Notes under the pieces: model-generated | Databases searched by the model: none | What the model saw: the letters and a program-made list of their open reading frames with translations, nothing else | What the model was told of the DNA's origin: nothing | Shown: positions 24,801 to 39,800 of the stretch, one piece after another | How the letters are laid out: every line of letters begins with the position of its first letter | Position numbering within the stretch: position 1 is the first letter of the stretch | Assembly: GCF_000003605.2 (NCBI RefSeq) | Contig: NW_003105101.1 | Location: 116,983 to 177,061, forward strand | DNA from: Saccoglossus kowalevskii | Lineage: Eukaryota; Hemichordata; Enteropneusta; Harrimaniidae | Direction of reading: 5' to 3' | DNA length: 60,079 nt | Made by a program: the position numbers and the translations under genes

Positions 24801-27800
24801 GAGTAAAAATATCTAGATGATATCTTCATGCGTTAAATTATATCACCCTAAATAACCAATAAGATTGTTCGACTTACCTGTATTGGAAACGTTCCATTGT
24901 ACACATTCCAGTATTTATGTAAGACTTCTGCTAATTCGCCATTCCCAATGGACGGCCTCGTTCCAACCATTCCCAATAAAAAAGATGGTATCGTGCCATT
25001 CGTGTCGTACAGTCCGGGCTGAGTTATAAAAATGACAGTTGTGAGTAAATATAAACAGCACGGTCACGGGAAAACATAGCGTAACTATTACAACCTTTCC
25101 CACTGAGAATCTAGATATTATATACCAAAAAATAACTCAATCCAATAGCGGATACAAATTAACGATGTACTTGCTTCCTGGTACGATCTTTTCCTTCAAA
25201 ATCGAAATACAAGTTCAGAGACAATAGAATAGAATAAATATATCTAAAAAAAATTTTGTACGGGAAATACTGTCTACAATTTACGTGCGAATAATTCTGA
25301 CCAAAAATTGTTATCATAATAACATTATTTAATATACATCTTCCTCAATTAATATTACTGCAACAGTAACAACTTTTATGTGGCATATTTTCATGTGTTG
25401 GATATTAATATTCTTATCTATCAACGAATTGTGCTGTTTTAGGTTCACCAAAAATTTTTGAAGTTCTACTAGCATTGTTTAATTTTGGGTTAAAATAGTC
25501 GTCGTTTGGTGTGCGATGTATGTAAAACAACTTTGGTTTATCTTGAGTGAATGTTTTGGCACGTTCGATTCAGTTTGGATAAAAAGATACTGACCAACTT
25601 TTGGCATGAAGAGTTCTTGTCAAGTTTTGGCGAGAAGAGGGTGATTTACACTACATAAATAAAATGACATATCGTATTACTACACTATCTAGTATTGGAC
25701 TTTGGAGAGTAGATATACTACTACATTTGTGTTTCATCATTAATAATGTATAAATGTCTAGATTATTTGTTATTATTTGTTTTGTTTATAGACTGAATGA
25801 AACAGAAAGACTGTAGCCCTAATAATAAACTGTACTGTTAGAGTGAACCAAAGAAAATGAGGTTTACGCCGAATAAGACGACGACGACAAGAACAAAAAC
25901 AACATCAACGATGACGACGAGGACGAGGACAGACATTTCCTCCTCATATGCCTTCACCTAATGATGATCGGGCAAGGTAAAACAACCATGGCTCCAAAAT
26001 TATTTACATTAAATCAAGTTTTTGTGCGATATTTTACCAATCCGAGAAAACGTTTTTATTGTTACCTGCACAGAGAAAGTGTTATGAACATGTCATGTGA
26101 TCTTTTTTAAAATTATGCTTTGAAAAAATATAAAGAGAGAAACAGGATGTACAGCGAGGTGATTATGCAAATAAACTATCACGGAGGCCGATAATCCAAT
26201 AAGCATGAACACTTCTCCATTCGTATCATCAATGCATCGACGCTTATCCCCGTGACGGAGTTCATGTTCACGTGCCACGTTCACTGTCATATTGCAGATT
26301 TTGTCACGCAGTTTTCAGGATTTATTCACCGACGCGGAAATGTATGCAAACAAGATTATCGTGAAATATTTCGTGGTTGCAGATGACACCAAATGATAAT
26401 AATTTGTATATCTGTAGTGTGAACAAACACACATTCACCGATTCTAGATTACATGAAAATTTCATTACGATTAACAGCGTTGATCAAAAGGCGGCTCAAA
26501 AAGGAAATGTAAATTGGCGAGCAAATAAAATTATTTTAATTTTCACATTGAATGAAAGTGAAAATGATAAATATGCATTTGGACATTGACAATCAGTCAG
26601 TTTTCCATAACGCTATTATTAGCTATGACAATTATAGGCGCTATTACTCGTTTTCTGACAACGGGCGGAAGTAGTATGGCGCCATCTTGAAATCGGCAGG
26701 CATCTCACGCGCTTCGACGTTATATGGTAACATTAGTGTTGTATTTAGCAAATAAGATGTACGATTGCCTGCTATATGTGATCACTGTTACTATCTGGAA
26801 CTATACACACTGATTTGTCAGTGGAAATTATTTCACTAATTGCTGAATAAATTCAGTAAAGTGTTACTAACATTTCAAGCTGAAAATCCATTGTTGAATC
26901 ATTTTTTTTCGTACTATATATATGTGAAGTAGACATATTTTACGAATCCAGTCATTGGTGATGCAGATAAACAAATCTTATTATTTTGTTTATTGGTAAT
27001 ATTCTAGCATACACCAGACACTGAATAGTATATTTTAGTAGCAATGTAACCATCATGCAGTCTAGCTTGAACCATGCAAACACACAAGCTACATTCAATG
27101 TCTTTGATCCTGTCACATCAATTTCCACTTCCAACCAGTGGACATCTGCATAATCATTTCGAGATCACAGTGTATGGGTATCTGGTATGAAGAATTATTG
27201 ATACACCCCTTACAAATGGACCTGTTGCACAGTCTTTCAACTCAGAAGCCATCACGCCAATTATTAAGAAGTTATTTTTCGATAGTAAAGTTTTCAAACA
27301 TCATAGACTTGAGTTCAGCTTGCCCTTCCTATCTACAATTTTTGAGAAGGTTATCGTATCTAAACCTATTGAATAATTGACTACCATCTCATAATGTTTG
27401 GCCCTTATTCAATCAGTGTACTGGAAATACTATGGTATAGTACAAAGATGGCGCTTGACTATTACAATGCTCTCTTTCAGAGTCTACCAGCAAAACATAT
27501 CAAGCCACTTGACCATGCCCAGAATATTGCGACTAGAATTGCGGATTTAGATTGAATGCAGAATCTAGTAACCAATTATGTTGTTAATACTGCGCATGTC
27601 TATATTGTTGATTTGCTCCATCCAGACCCACATTTTGTTTAAATTGAAAAAATGCCTACTCCAATGTTCTCCTCTGTAAGACAAAATCATATGGTGTACA
27701 GACTTTCTCGCATGCAACAGTCTACCATTTGTTAGTATTCTAATATTAAACATTTTGTTCATTGTCTTTAAACAGTATCACATTGGATTCCATCGCTATA

Positions 27801-30800
27801 TAAGTCTGATTGATTGATCATTCTGACAGAAAAACAAAAACTTGCGCAAAACTTCCGACCTGTTGCTGACTTGCCATTCTCAGCATATACCCTACAGTAG
27901 ATAAGTCTCAACAACGATTTGGACATTTTTATTCAGCCTCATAGGTTATAACGTGTCAGTTCAGGAATGACTAAATTTAGATCATGGACATTTCTTTTTC
28001 TGTCCACTTAATACTACAGTGAGTCAGTTTTTGCTTCACGCCTTTTGGCAGTAATAAACAAAGTGGGGGAGGGGGTTAAGTTATAATAAGAATAAAACGT
28101 TTTCATTTACTCATTATATTATGAACAACCCCCTAACAAGTAGATGCCTTATAAAACACACTCAGCTGAATTGTGTTATGTAAATGTCTACTTTGTCGAC
28201 CTTTTCCCATGATGCATTATGCGAAACAAAATGAAAACGTTCTAAAGACGCGCACGTTTGTAGTATTCGAGGTAATGCGAATTCTCCAAGGATATAGGAT
28301 TGTGTGCAAATAACATATTCTCACCATTGTTGTAACAATATCCGTTGCTATCCAAGCCCATCCTTTACCCGTCATGCCCAACCTCTCGGCCTGACGTAAC
28401 ACCACATTTGCATACAGTGCATGACAATGAAGTAATACAATGCGGACACCTTTTGAACGAATATTCATTAGCTGCTCTGTCACGTCCAGTTCGGATCGAT
28501 TATTGGTTGGCCAGAATTGTTCCACGCTAACTATCGACCAATCACGCTCCACTGCCATTGTATGAAACTCACGAACAAGACCGTTTACACCTAGAAATAA
28601 TAATGACGTTGTCATGGTTACTAAACATAATTTGAAGAATACAGAATTACACGTGTTCTTCAACTTCAAAAACTCAATGATCTAACAGTGAATTGAGCAG
28701 CAGGTTTCTTCAACAAAGAGTTTATACGTATTTTATGAAAATTTGTTAACCAGGAATTTGTATACACCACAATTACAAAGATGGCGTGTAAAAAGTGAGG
28801 ATTAAAACTAACCGTATTCTGCATGTGACGTCAGAATAGCAAACCTCGTCCACTTGAAGTGTTCTACTAAATCTACCAAAACAGCGCTTTGAATATAATC
28901 TGGTGACGTCATCTTCATCAAATATGGGAATGTAGTTTGGTGTAAGGACAGCAACGAATCCGTCGCGAGGATTGCGATCTGTGGTATATGAAGCGCTGAT
29001 GTGATTGGATACGATGCTCTGACTCCTTGTGAACTTAGGGGGCCTACCATAGTTACAATCTCCTTAGAAACCTGTCGACAAACTGGACAGAAATGACTCG
29101 TAAATGATGGAATTAAAAAATTCCTACAATTTGGCCCTGCTCGATAACTAAAATATATTCCCGGAATTCGTTTTTATGCAGCACGCTACCTAATTCCAAC
29201 CTTAAAGGTGAAACGGAACATTTTTTGTGTTATGTACCCCAAGCTCTCTGGATTTTTGCATTTGAATTTCAGATATGTTCACTTCTGATAGGAACATCAT
29301 AAATACGAAAACATGGTGACATCACATCCGCTACTTCAGATGCATTGTGGGGTCAGATAGCGCTGCATAAAATATGTATCCACCCGACTTGTGAGTTATA
29401 TACCTAAATACGAATGAAGAGCAGTATTTAGACCGCGCTCTACACGAATCATTGTATTGTGGTTGTCGTCTGCTGAAACAACTAAATAAATACGACATGC
29501 TGAAGATATTCAGTTGACTAAGTGGTGTTTTTTCTTTGCAACTAACCGCCGACAACTTCAAAGAACGTGTACCGACAAGCTACTCAAATAACAACAACTG
29601 TCGTTCAAATGACTTTGAGATTGACGTGGGCAGGTTATTGCAATTTGATAATAACATCGCCATGAGTAAAAAAAACAAATGAACAATGAAATATTTTCGA
29701 GTTGAGATGGTTTTCTATTTTTAATTAAACCCGTGTATGTTTTAAATCTCGCAAACGTCAGACACTCACATCAATACTAGTCTCATTCTTAAAATCAAGC
29801 TAATCTTTTAAAACAATTATTGAATATAAACGGATAAGTAAGATAATAATGAAAAGAAACGTAACCATGCGTTCTTGGTCAGCGTAATGCAGTAATACCT
29901 ACAATGATTTCAGGTCGCTAAATCATAAACCGATATTTTAAATCGATAAGACAAGATTTATGTCAAAATGCCCCATCCAAACTTTCCATCAGATTCAACT
30001 GTGTTTTGGTTTCCATGGTAACATATATTCGACGGTTATGTAGCATTATTAGAACCTTTTTGTCGAATAATGTCGTGACGAATGTCATTTCAACATGTAT
30101 AATTCAGTGAATCTCGCCAGTTCTACAATACGCACATGGACAGACGGTCTCAGGAGTTATCGGCACCATTCATGTTGGTCATGTCGGTAGAATAATGGGT
30201 CAATATTCTGGCACGCTGTCCGTTTGTCCGCCGATCACATTAAAATAAAGCTATTCCCATCATGCAAGATGTTTGAAATGTCGCCGCATTGACCGCCAGG
30301 AAGAGATTGCAGCGAAGAAATCATAAAATCATAACATCCGATAAAACAGTTCAAGACATGACTTGTCTTCATTTGTTTACGGATTGTAAAAACTATAAAT
30401 AAAATAAAGCCAGACTCGTTTCCATGCAACCAGGATGTTAATCTCGTAGCTGTACAGCGGCCATTTTTACAACAACTATGAAATTATACGATGTTGTACT
30501 TTGAAAACAGATTGAACAATTACAACAATTTCTTAAGAGAAAATATCGGCTGCTATTATACGGAAAATTATACTTACCATTTTGGATGTATTCAAAACTA
30601 TCAAACTGTCGTGAAATTCTTGAACAGAAATATGAAAATTTGGTAAAAGGCAGAATGGAAGGATTCTCATTAACATATTTTGCGGCTAGGACTAAAGCTA
30701 ATATTTCCGATTCACTCGGGTCTTCTTCCAATAAGACACCTAGAAAAAAACAATGTAACAATTATTAAATCAACTTGTCGACTGATATGAATTTCATTCA

Positions 30801-33800
30801 TTCTGTCTTAATGAAATTTACAGTTGCTTTTGACTCACGTAGTTGAATCATAACAATTTGTAATACCGATCCGCATTGGGTAGTTCACTGCTGTTCAGCT
30901 GGGGGGTCTTAATTACATCCTCGTTCGTCTGCATCAGAAATACAAACCTACTTCTGCATGTTGTTTGTGACGTCAGACATTCAAATTGCGCATGTATCTC
31001 TTAGTCACTGTGAGTGCGTGTTCATCTGCACGCTATTTCAATTAGGAGGGACAATGCGCTATAGCTTAACAGTGAGCGTGTATATCCGGTTGTCTAATAA
31101 ATTGTACATGCAAGCAAATATTACAATGTAAAACACATGATTCGAATTCAAGATCACGGCAATCTCATTGCTACTGCAAGCAGACGCGCTGTCATTTTGT
31201 TGTACATTTAGTATTCTTAAAGTTGATATCTTCGAAATTCGGATAATTATGTTATTGACACAGAATAATATATGGACGTTCACAAACACGATAAATAAAT
31301 AGTCAATAAAAGCACTATTTTTTTCATACCAGAAATGTTCAAACTATCAACAACAAAGATTCAAAACCGACAGAAAAAAAGCTATGGATCCACAGCGCGC
31401 GGAAGCTTACAGTAAAGGTAAGGTGTATTTGCCGTGTCGTAAGTTCGAATCTCTTTCGGTGCTCATATATTGTGGCGTAAAAACCTTACTTATGGTGGCG
31501 CGACTCTCATTCAAATAATAAAATTGACACTAACCAAAAAAAATATTGCAATAACAGACTATGCGGTTTAAAATACAGGTCCAATTCAAAGCGCCTGCAC
31601 AAGAGAGTTATTATAAACTTATTTACATCTAGACTACGCGGAATCACTTAAATTAAATCCTTTACTATTTGTTTTTTTAATTTGAAAGTCAGAGAGACGT
31701 TATTCATAACTTGAATGGAAAATATAATGGAATTTAGTGTCATTAATTTTGAAAAGCATTTTCTCATGATCAAAATAAGAACACTTTAATTTCTTGATAA
31801 GACAGTAAAGCGAATAAATGTGTGCAATGAATGTATACACTGTGAATAGCAAGTTTACAAGCTCAAATAGAGCTACGTATTATGTTCCTCATCACAGTAC
31901 AAACGTTGGTTCTTTAAACTGTACTATTAATTGTAATACTTTATGGTTTAAAACAATTATACGTGCAACGAATGGTCATTTGCAATCTTACACTAATTGT
32001 GCATTCGCAGATTTTATTGATTCTGGAGTAGATATGCATCCAGACCTTTCAGCGAGCCTGTCATCGTTAAATACGTCACGCATGCGTGGAATAACACATC
32101 CACTGACCCCATTAGACGTGTAACCCCGCCCAACGCGTGCTTCGAGTTGAAATCTCACCCTCCAGTCTTACTAATATTAATGTCATAACTAATTCTGAAT
32201 CAATATTCGAAACAACAGAAACTAACACATAATAACGATAATCAAATTTGTTTTTGAAGTTCGAAAGTACTTGCGTAAATACCGGTTTCAACTAGTTCGA
32301 AAATAGAACGTCATTGAACGCGATAAAATCACGCGTAGAACGCTTTCCGAACCAGAGACTAGCAGCGTAAACTTATTACAATTTGCGCAATTTGGGCCCA
32401 GTATGTTCTTACAAGTTTTCTAAGTATCATTTATCATTATTTAGTAAACAGGGCCTTGAAACGATTTAATATTTCTGTGAAATACGTGCCAACCGACGAC
32501 AGACTTCGAAGCGTTCGAGTTTCGAACAAACTCCCGGCACACCTTGCGCGATATGCGTCAGATCGGCGTAGAAGTCGCCGGCCTGCAGCGTCAATGATAT
32601 TCACATATATCTAAACTTTCAGATGAAGCATGGGTTGTTATAGTAGCATGCTTGGTAAGGAATGTCTGAATCACAGATTAATTTCTAACTCGTTTTCACC
32701 CTGTTGCTACCTTAAATAAGTAATTAACTTGTTAAATATAAAAACGTCTGGGGTTTGTTTGATCTCGCATTTTGGGTTAATGATCCCAGTACAGTCGGGT
32801 ATAGATCAATGGATCATACGAAGAGGATAACACGTCACGCTGCGAGCAAGGGAGTAGAGCGTAACATTGCGTTTAGAACGCGATAAACCCGGGCCGTAGC
32901 TTGAATTAAATAAAACTTGCCGACACATAGTAGTACAATTCAGCAGACACCATACAATAGAATCTAAACACAAAGGAATATAACAACGCATATTAATAAC
33001 TCTGTTGGGGTGACTATACAAACATAAGTTTGCGATCTACCTGCCGGCATGTTGTTACAATACAATATCGTATGGAGTGTGGAGCTCTGTTGAGTCAACG
33101 ACACATATAACCTCCCCTTTTTACGACAGAGCGATGAAAGGACTACTAGTGTTAAATGTCGCTACTGTCTCGTATGTGTCGGTGTACAACGGTGTACCAT
33201 GTTTTAATTGGCAAGAGCGCATTACCATCATTATAGCATGGTTGTAATCAGTACCCATACGTCAACCAGGAACAAGGTAACTTGAAAACATGTGGACATT
33301 AATAACCACAGTTCGATATAGAGCGACTGTCTCATAACAAAAGTGAACCCCAGAGCTAGAGAATATGGAAGTATTCGGGCCACCAAATTAAATAATATAA
33401 TTTATTAAATTTATAAATAAATAATTAAGAGAATTTCTAGAGAATGTATCAATTTCGGTTAGCGTAATACACCCCCTCTCAACATACATACATTTGGAAA
33501 TGGCGGCCATAAACAGCTGTGATTTATTGAATCCTTAATGGACTGTGAACTCAAGAAAAGTAAATCCCTGGCGGCAATTAATAATGATTTACGACAAGAC
33601 ACTTTTTACGATAAGAAACCCCGGAAGCCGTGAAATAAAACGTTATCCACAGAAAGTTGAGCGGTACGAAATGTAAATATACAGTCATGTGACTGGCTCG
33701 GCGTCCGTAGACTATATCTGAAAGTGCTTTGCTATCGACCATATCAAGCAGTCTATGCAGTAAATGTGATTTTAAATTCGTCCTTGTAGATGTGTCGTTT

Positions 33801-36800
33801 TGATAGAATCATCTTAAGATCGGTTGTAAATGACTGTACCCGTAACCCCTGGCAATGCATGTATTTCAACGATCGTTCATGCAATCAGATAGGCATACGT
33901 AAGTAATCCAATACAGACCGTGGCTTGATATAATGCAGCTTTGGGATACTATATGCACTACGAACGATTCAAACTGAACCGATGTCGATGCAATATTGCG
34001 CAATAGTGCGGTGTCATTGCGCAGTGCGCTCGTTGGTTGGCTGATTGGATTCAACTGCCTTTTATAAAGACGTACACAACCCTTGTATACACATTTTTAC
34101 TATTTTTTCTTTATGCATTTTTTACTTTTTATGTAGTTATTTTCTTTTTACTAATATCTGATTTGTAACCTTTCATCCTCTCTGGGGGATTTATGTGTTA
34201 ATAAATAAAGGTAAATGTGAAATGCATTGTTTGTGAACACTCGTTGCGCGAGAGTATGTATAGTACATGTATTTAGATTTTACCCGATTTTTATCACATT
34301 CATGGCAATTAAATTGATTGTGATCAGAATACGGGTTTTTATTTGTGTTGATATGTGCCTGCAAAATAATAGTATGCCTGTATTTCGCTGATATACTAGT
34401 ATATACCAACATTCTTAGGTTTATGTTAGTAAGGAAAAAGGATCAGGAACAGTTCTCGAAATCGACGAATCCAAACTCGGAAGACGTAAATATAATCCAG
34501 GATAATAAGTGGACGGGCAGTGGGTGAAAAACCAGTGACCCCTGACCCCAAAAATATGAGGCCCTTAAAGAGGAAGGGTCGTCACCAGCGCACGCGCGGG
34601 AATTGAGTCCTAAGCGATATTAACAACACACGCTAAAAACGCAAAGGCTCATGGGTAGACGCTTGTATGTAAACACTATGACCATCTTGCGCATGCACAG
34701 GTGACGACTCCCCCGCTTTAAGAAACTTTCCACCAAGCAACCAGATTTTCGACTTTTGTTCCGCCATGTTTTGGGAATATGGTTTCAATACTATTGTCGG
34801 CACAACACGATTGTCATGTGCGCCCGAGTTAACACCAACTTTAGTTACATTAATGTGTAAATAACGGGTCTATCATTGATCACATGTACAGAACCGCAGA
34901 TCATTTTAAATCCACGAAAGGGGAAGAAAACATTGCTTGATCATTATGTTCGAGTGCCCACCCCCAAATTTAAATTGGATTTCCCCTCAGATGAATTTTG
35001 TTTTTCTTCATGGGTGCAAACAGGTGTACAATTGTTGATTTGAGTAATCTTCCTAGCATACCCAACATTTCAAGTGCTACATCCCTGAGAAAGGAGCTGC
35101 CATGAATTTAATGAAAGCGGCAGTGTATTTAAATTAAATGACTGAATTGTCCTGATTTAGTCCGCAGTGAGAGGATGCTTTATGAATAATGGATGGAGAC
35201 ATAAAAGGAATGATGTGATTTCCTTTCCAGTGTTCTTGAATAAGTTGTTATAAAATCCTTGCCTTCTTTCTATTTGTTTTTACGGATTACCCGGCAGTCT
35301 ATGGCTATGGGTCATTAACCTTCTCGTGGCCGATTTAAGTAGCAGAAAGTTATGTTACTTTGTTTCGCATTTATAGTATTTTCCAATATTATGGTGTAGA
35401 TAAAACCATAATTCTGACAAAAATACCGTTATGAATTCTGCATACCAACACAAGAAGGGTTACCGACGAGGCACGTATCATAATGTTTCACACTGCATAG
35501 TAGCCGATGCCCTCACAGTTGTCCCCACTACACTGCCAGCTATATTTAGAGCCCCTTTTAATGAACGGGGTCGATTCTGGTGACTATGAGGTACATGTGT
35601 GTTCTCAATACTAATATATTATATATACCTACTGAATAACGTCTGCCGTCTCACCACGCATGCGCGCACCACGCATGCGCGAGATATGGGTCTCATATGG
35701 ACAACTTGAAAGATGGCGACTTTGACTGTTGCACAGACATTACCAAGCTTTAATTACATAATTTTTTTGGTGATTGGTATCGAAGTAGTCACCGGCGGTA
35801 ATGATTAGTGCACGTCGCGCTCAAGTCATACTTGTAAATTCCATTAGAAGAGCGCATTGAACTGCAGGAAAATCAACGCAACGCAAATACCAGACATGCG
35901 CGGTGCGACAAAAACTTCCTGACCCAGTCTGGGACTTTAACTAACGTTATTATTCAATAGGCATGGTACTTTGTGAGAGAGGAAGAATTTCATTATCAAG
36001 TGAAATTTTCTTAATCAGGTCCCTTCAAATACAAGCATTCGTCACTTGAGTTCAAGAACATTTGAACTTGGCAAAACATTATCTATAATATTGAAACTAA
36101 ATGTTGTAGTAAGACAACACTACCCACAGACAATACAAAAATATGTGACCTTCAGGGATCAGACATTAAAAAAAGTTCAATATTTATTTTCATAAATAAT
36201 TAACCCATTTGCGGTACAATTGTGCCGTACTAGTATTCCCGCTGTTGAGTTGTACCACGCCCTCGGGGGGTCTTTTTCATGCCTTGTTTTGGAATAATGA
36301 TTTACGAGTCAGTGCTTTATTTTGCGATTTACCATAGTCAGCAGACGACAGTTTAGAATATTAATAACCGAATCACGTAAACAATTACGGTGGATGTAAC
36401 ACATGGCGTGTAACGGCGATTTCTTCACAGTTTGAATCATTTGAATCATATCGCCTGGCAGTGATAATAGAATGTCTATGAATAGACCGCCGTGGTGGCA
36501 GCTTATCGAGAAAAAAAAAGAGTATTTCAGATTAGACAAACTTTGATGTTTTCGGTGCAAGTATTGTAAACCAGAGAACTGCATACGACAGAGATTATCG
36601 AGTTTTGCAATCGTCGTCTGCCGATGGAAACATCTGTTTGCTATCATAACATTTGCATTTTATATATATAGCCAACGAAAACGTAAATTCTCAATAGTTT
36701 TTACGCAATAAATTGTAGGAAGTCATTGAAACGATGTTACGATTTCGGACACGAGCCACATTCATTACATTCGGACACTCGCTTAGGACGTTCGTACTCT

Positions 36801-39800
36801 GGTTCATTCACATTCACACAGCGTTCGTGAACATTCATTCGTACAGCGTTCGTACGTCTCGTAAAACGTTCGCACATATTTATACGACCCCGCACACCGT
36901 TCGTACATCATTCGTAAACATCATCATTCACATTTTCGTATAACAGTTGTAAATATTCGCACACATTCGTACACCCTCGGACATTTCGGATAACAGTCGT
37001 ACACACTCTTGCAGTCTCGTACACATTCGTACACCGTCGGACATATTCGTATAACAGTCGTACACATTCGTACAGTCTCGTACATATTCGTACATATTTG
37101 TAGCCAGTTTGTTCATATCCAGGGTCCATATTCACGCGTGATAGTGCAACATTTGTACACATTTCTATTACATTCGTATAACTTTGATAAAATGTTAATA
37201 TTTGTCGTACTGACTCATTTCGTTATTGTAATAATAAGATTCAATAAAAAAGGATGATATATATACATTTAACGTAAAATATTGGTCATTGTTGAATATT
37301 TGATTATTATTATATTTTATAAAAATTTTTTTTTGTATAGTGCTTTCAGGGCAATGTAACATACATATATTTCCATTTGTTTACACACAGACGGACTGCT
37401 TTTTGTCTGTCAGTCGTCCAGCGCTTCCATGATCGTTCGTTGTTGCTAACATTTTAAACACTATGAGATTGAAAAGAGGGGTTTTCCGTAGGTTGGAAGT
37501 GCGACTAAATCAAGTAAACTATCATTATTTTAATGACGTTTTAGTCAAAAGTGGGCAATTTAAACATGATATATCTACAATTTACTACGATGAACTTTAC
37601 GGTAAATGATTTTTATTATACACACATGCATTTCAATGTTTACTAGGCGACAATTTTTTTTACCATTTTCGGTAATTTCTGAAGCAAGAATCGTGTCGAT
37701 GATTTAAGTTTCATCTACAGTGTGTTGTTAACAAATACACGATCAAATTATTAAACATGGTTTTCAAAAAGTTCGTGAAACGATATTTTCGTAATGTAAT
37801 CGATGTTCTGCGCATGCCCGCTAAGCATTATTCCACTTATATTATAAGATCAGTTGGTTTGGCAACAAATCCAGAAATTCTGGAGCAGTGAAACTAGCTT
37901 GTACTGATTTCTCATAAACTGTACACAATCAAAATCCAGTATGATACTTCCAGAGGTCAGTGAGAGTATTTTTTACAGATCATACGAAGCGGGAATTTAA
38001 CTTTACCAATCTAACATGGAGGTTACTAGCCACCTATTCCAATTATGCATAGCTACTAGACGGTGACTGCATAATATGATGATATATCATAGATTGACGG
38101 TCAAGGTCTTTATTTCCAACGTTGCGGTCGAATAGAGTTAATAGTTTTCAAAAAATGTGGTACTGTCATTTGCTGTAAGTAGGCAGGCAATTTAAAGTTG
38201 TTATATTACAACAACACTTACTTTACCATGAACGTCGCGGTCAATGGTTTTTATTATGTACGTATGTTTGGGAGTTTATGAGAAAAAGCATTGGCACATA
38301 AAACCGCGCATGCGCATAACTTCCTACCTATAGTTCCTGGCAAATACATGATTTTCCAGATCTTTTGATAAAACATAGTCACAGTGGTTATTCCGAAAGT
38401 TTATTTCCTGTAACCGATCATTGACCCGTCGGCTGAATCTCTCAACGGCCAACAAAATAATGCAGTTAATTTTGGCTTTTTTTTACAATGTCTCTTTAAT
38501 GTCAACGCTATTATGCAAATTGAAATGGTGGTGATGGAAGATTGACGGATGTTTCTTGATGTGTAAGAAATTAATCCGCTTGAGAGACGGAACGGTCGTG
38601 AGTGGTCCAAAATATAATTTGGCCGCAAGGTATTATATCCCTGCAACGAACTGTCCTATTTTCCGCCGGATTACGTTCAATTATAAATGCAACGTCCGTA
38701 CACGGCTTATTCTGACCCAGTAACACTGCGCGTGTGACACGTTGCTATGTAACCAACTATATACTTTGGCCTCTTTCTAATAGATCGCGTTTCATTGTTT
38801 CGACGACTAACAATTGATGGTATTGAAAATCTGTCAATGTCAAATACCATTGTTCCACCTGTCGATTAAGTGAGATGTATGAGAGGCATACTCCATGATT
38901 GGTGTTAATATACGAACAAAAATAACTAACTGCTTAATCGCGGTCAAAGGTCAAAACAAACAGTTGTTTGCAGAATTGAAAAACGAAAAGTAGAACATAA
39001 ATTGCAATTCAGTATATACTAAAACAAGGAAATTTGTAAAATGGCTATCACATTGCCGAACTGGCCAACAGTTTGCGTTTATACTATAAACACATCGTAT
39101 CGAGCAATTTAGTGAAAACCACGTCCTATTTGAAGCTTTCAATTCCGTACAACAAAATCTCTATGTTCAAGCATAGGGCTAAACAAATTGTATCGATATG
39201 AGTTCACTATCTTCCTTTTGTTTAGCTCCATGATTTTACCATAAGAGGTTAATTAGTAACCATGTACTATGGTGGTAAGTCATTAAACTTTTGTGACAGT
39301 CTTTCTCGCTTGCAAACGTCTGTTCGTTATATTACTACACCCATTACATCAGCAATACACCCATCTACGTCGCAGTTCAACATAACTACACCCATTACAT
39401 CAGCAATACACCCACCCACATCGCAGTTCAACATAACTACACCCATTGCATCAGCAATACACCCATCTACATCGCAGTTCAACATAACTACACCCATTAC
39501 ATCAGCAATACACCCATCCACATCGCAGTTCAACATAACTGCACCCATTACATCAGCAATACACCCATTCATATCACAGTTCAACATAACTACTCCCATC
39601 ACATCAGCAATACATCCATCCACATCGCAGTTCAACATAACTACACCCATCACATCAGCAATACACCCATCCACATCGCAGTTCAACATAACTACACCCA
39701 TTACATCAGCAATACACCCATCCACTCATCGGGAAGCAATTTTTTATTAATATCCTAAAAATATAAAGTAAAATGTAGAAAACGTTGTGCCCTGTCGTCT

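Larger units (their letters stand above)
25019..28324 (-). other. iGluR intron 4 (3.3 kb)
   Basis: Holds a purine-rich GAC/GAN triplet tract (about 25868-25935) and a decayed LINE reverse-transcriptase fragment (27254-27555). No other feature recognised. Confidence 0.6.

Noticed and set aside
29069-29077. Nearer CAG acceptor for iGluR exon 3
   Set aside because: Would put the exon out of phase with exon 2; the acceptor at 29083 restores VCRQ and the correct phase.
31440-31460. AAGTTCGAATCTC resembling a tRNA T-loop
   Set aside because: No matching acceptor, D or anticodon arms at the right distances.
31818-32123. 101-codon plus-strand open frame
   Set aside because: No similarity recognised; intronic and antisense to the receptor gene.
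36309-36647. 112-codon minus-strand open frame in iGluR intron 1
   Set aside because: No family recognised and composition like the surrounding intron.
39262-39750. 162-codon open frame, and 132 codons on the other strand
   Set aside because: Produced entirely by a 51-bp minisatellite whose unit is a multiple of three; no start context, splice sites or family similarity.
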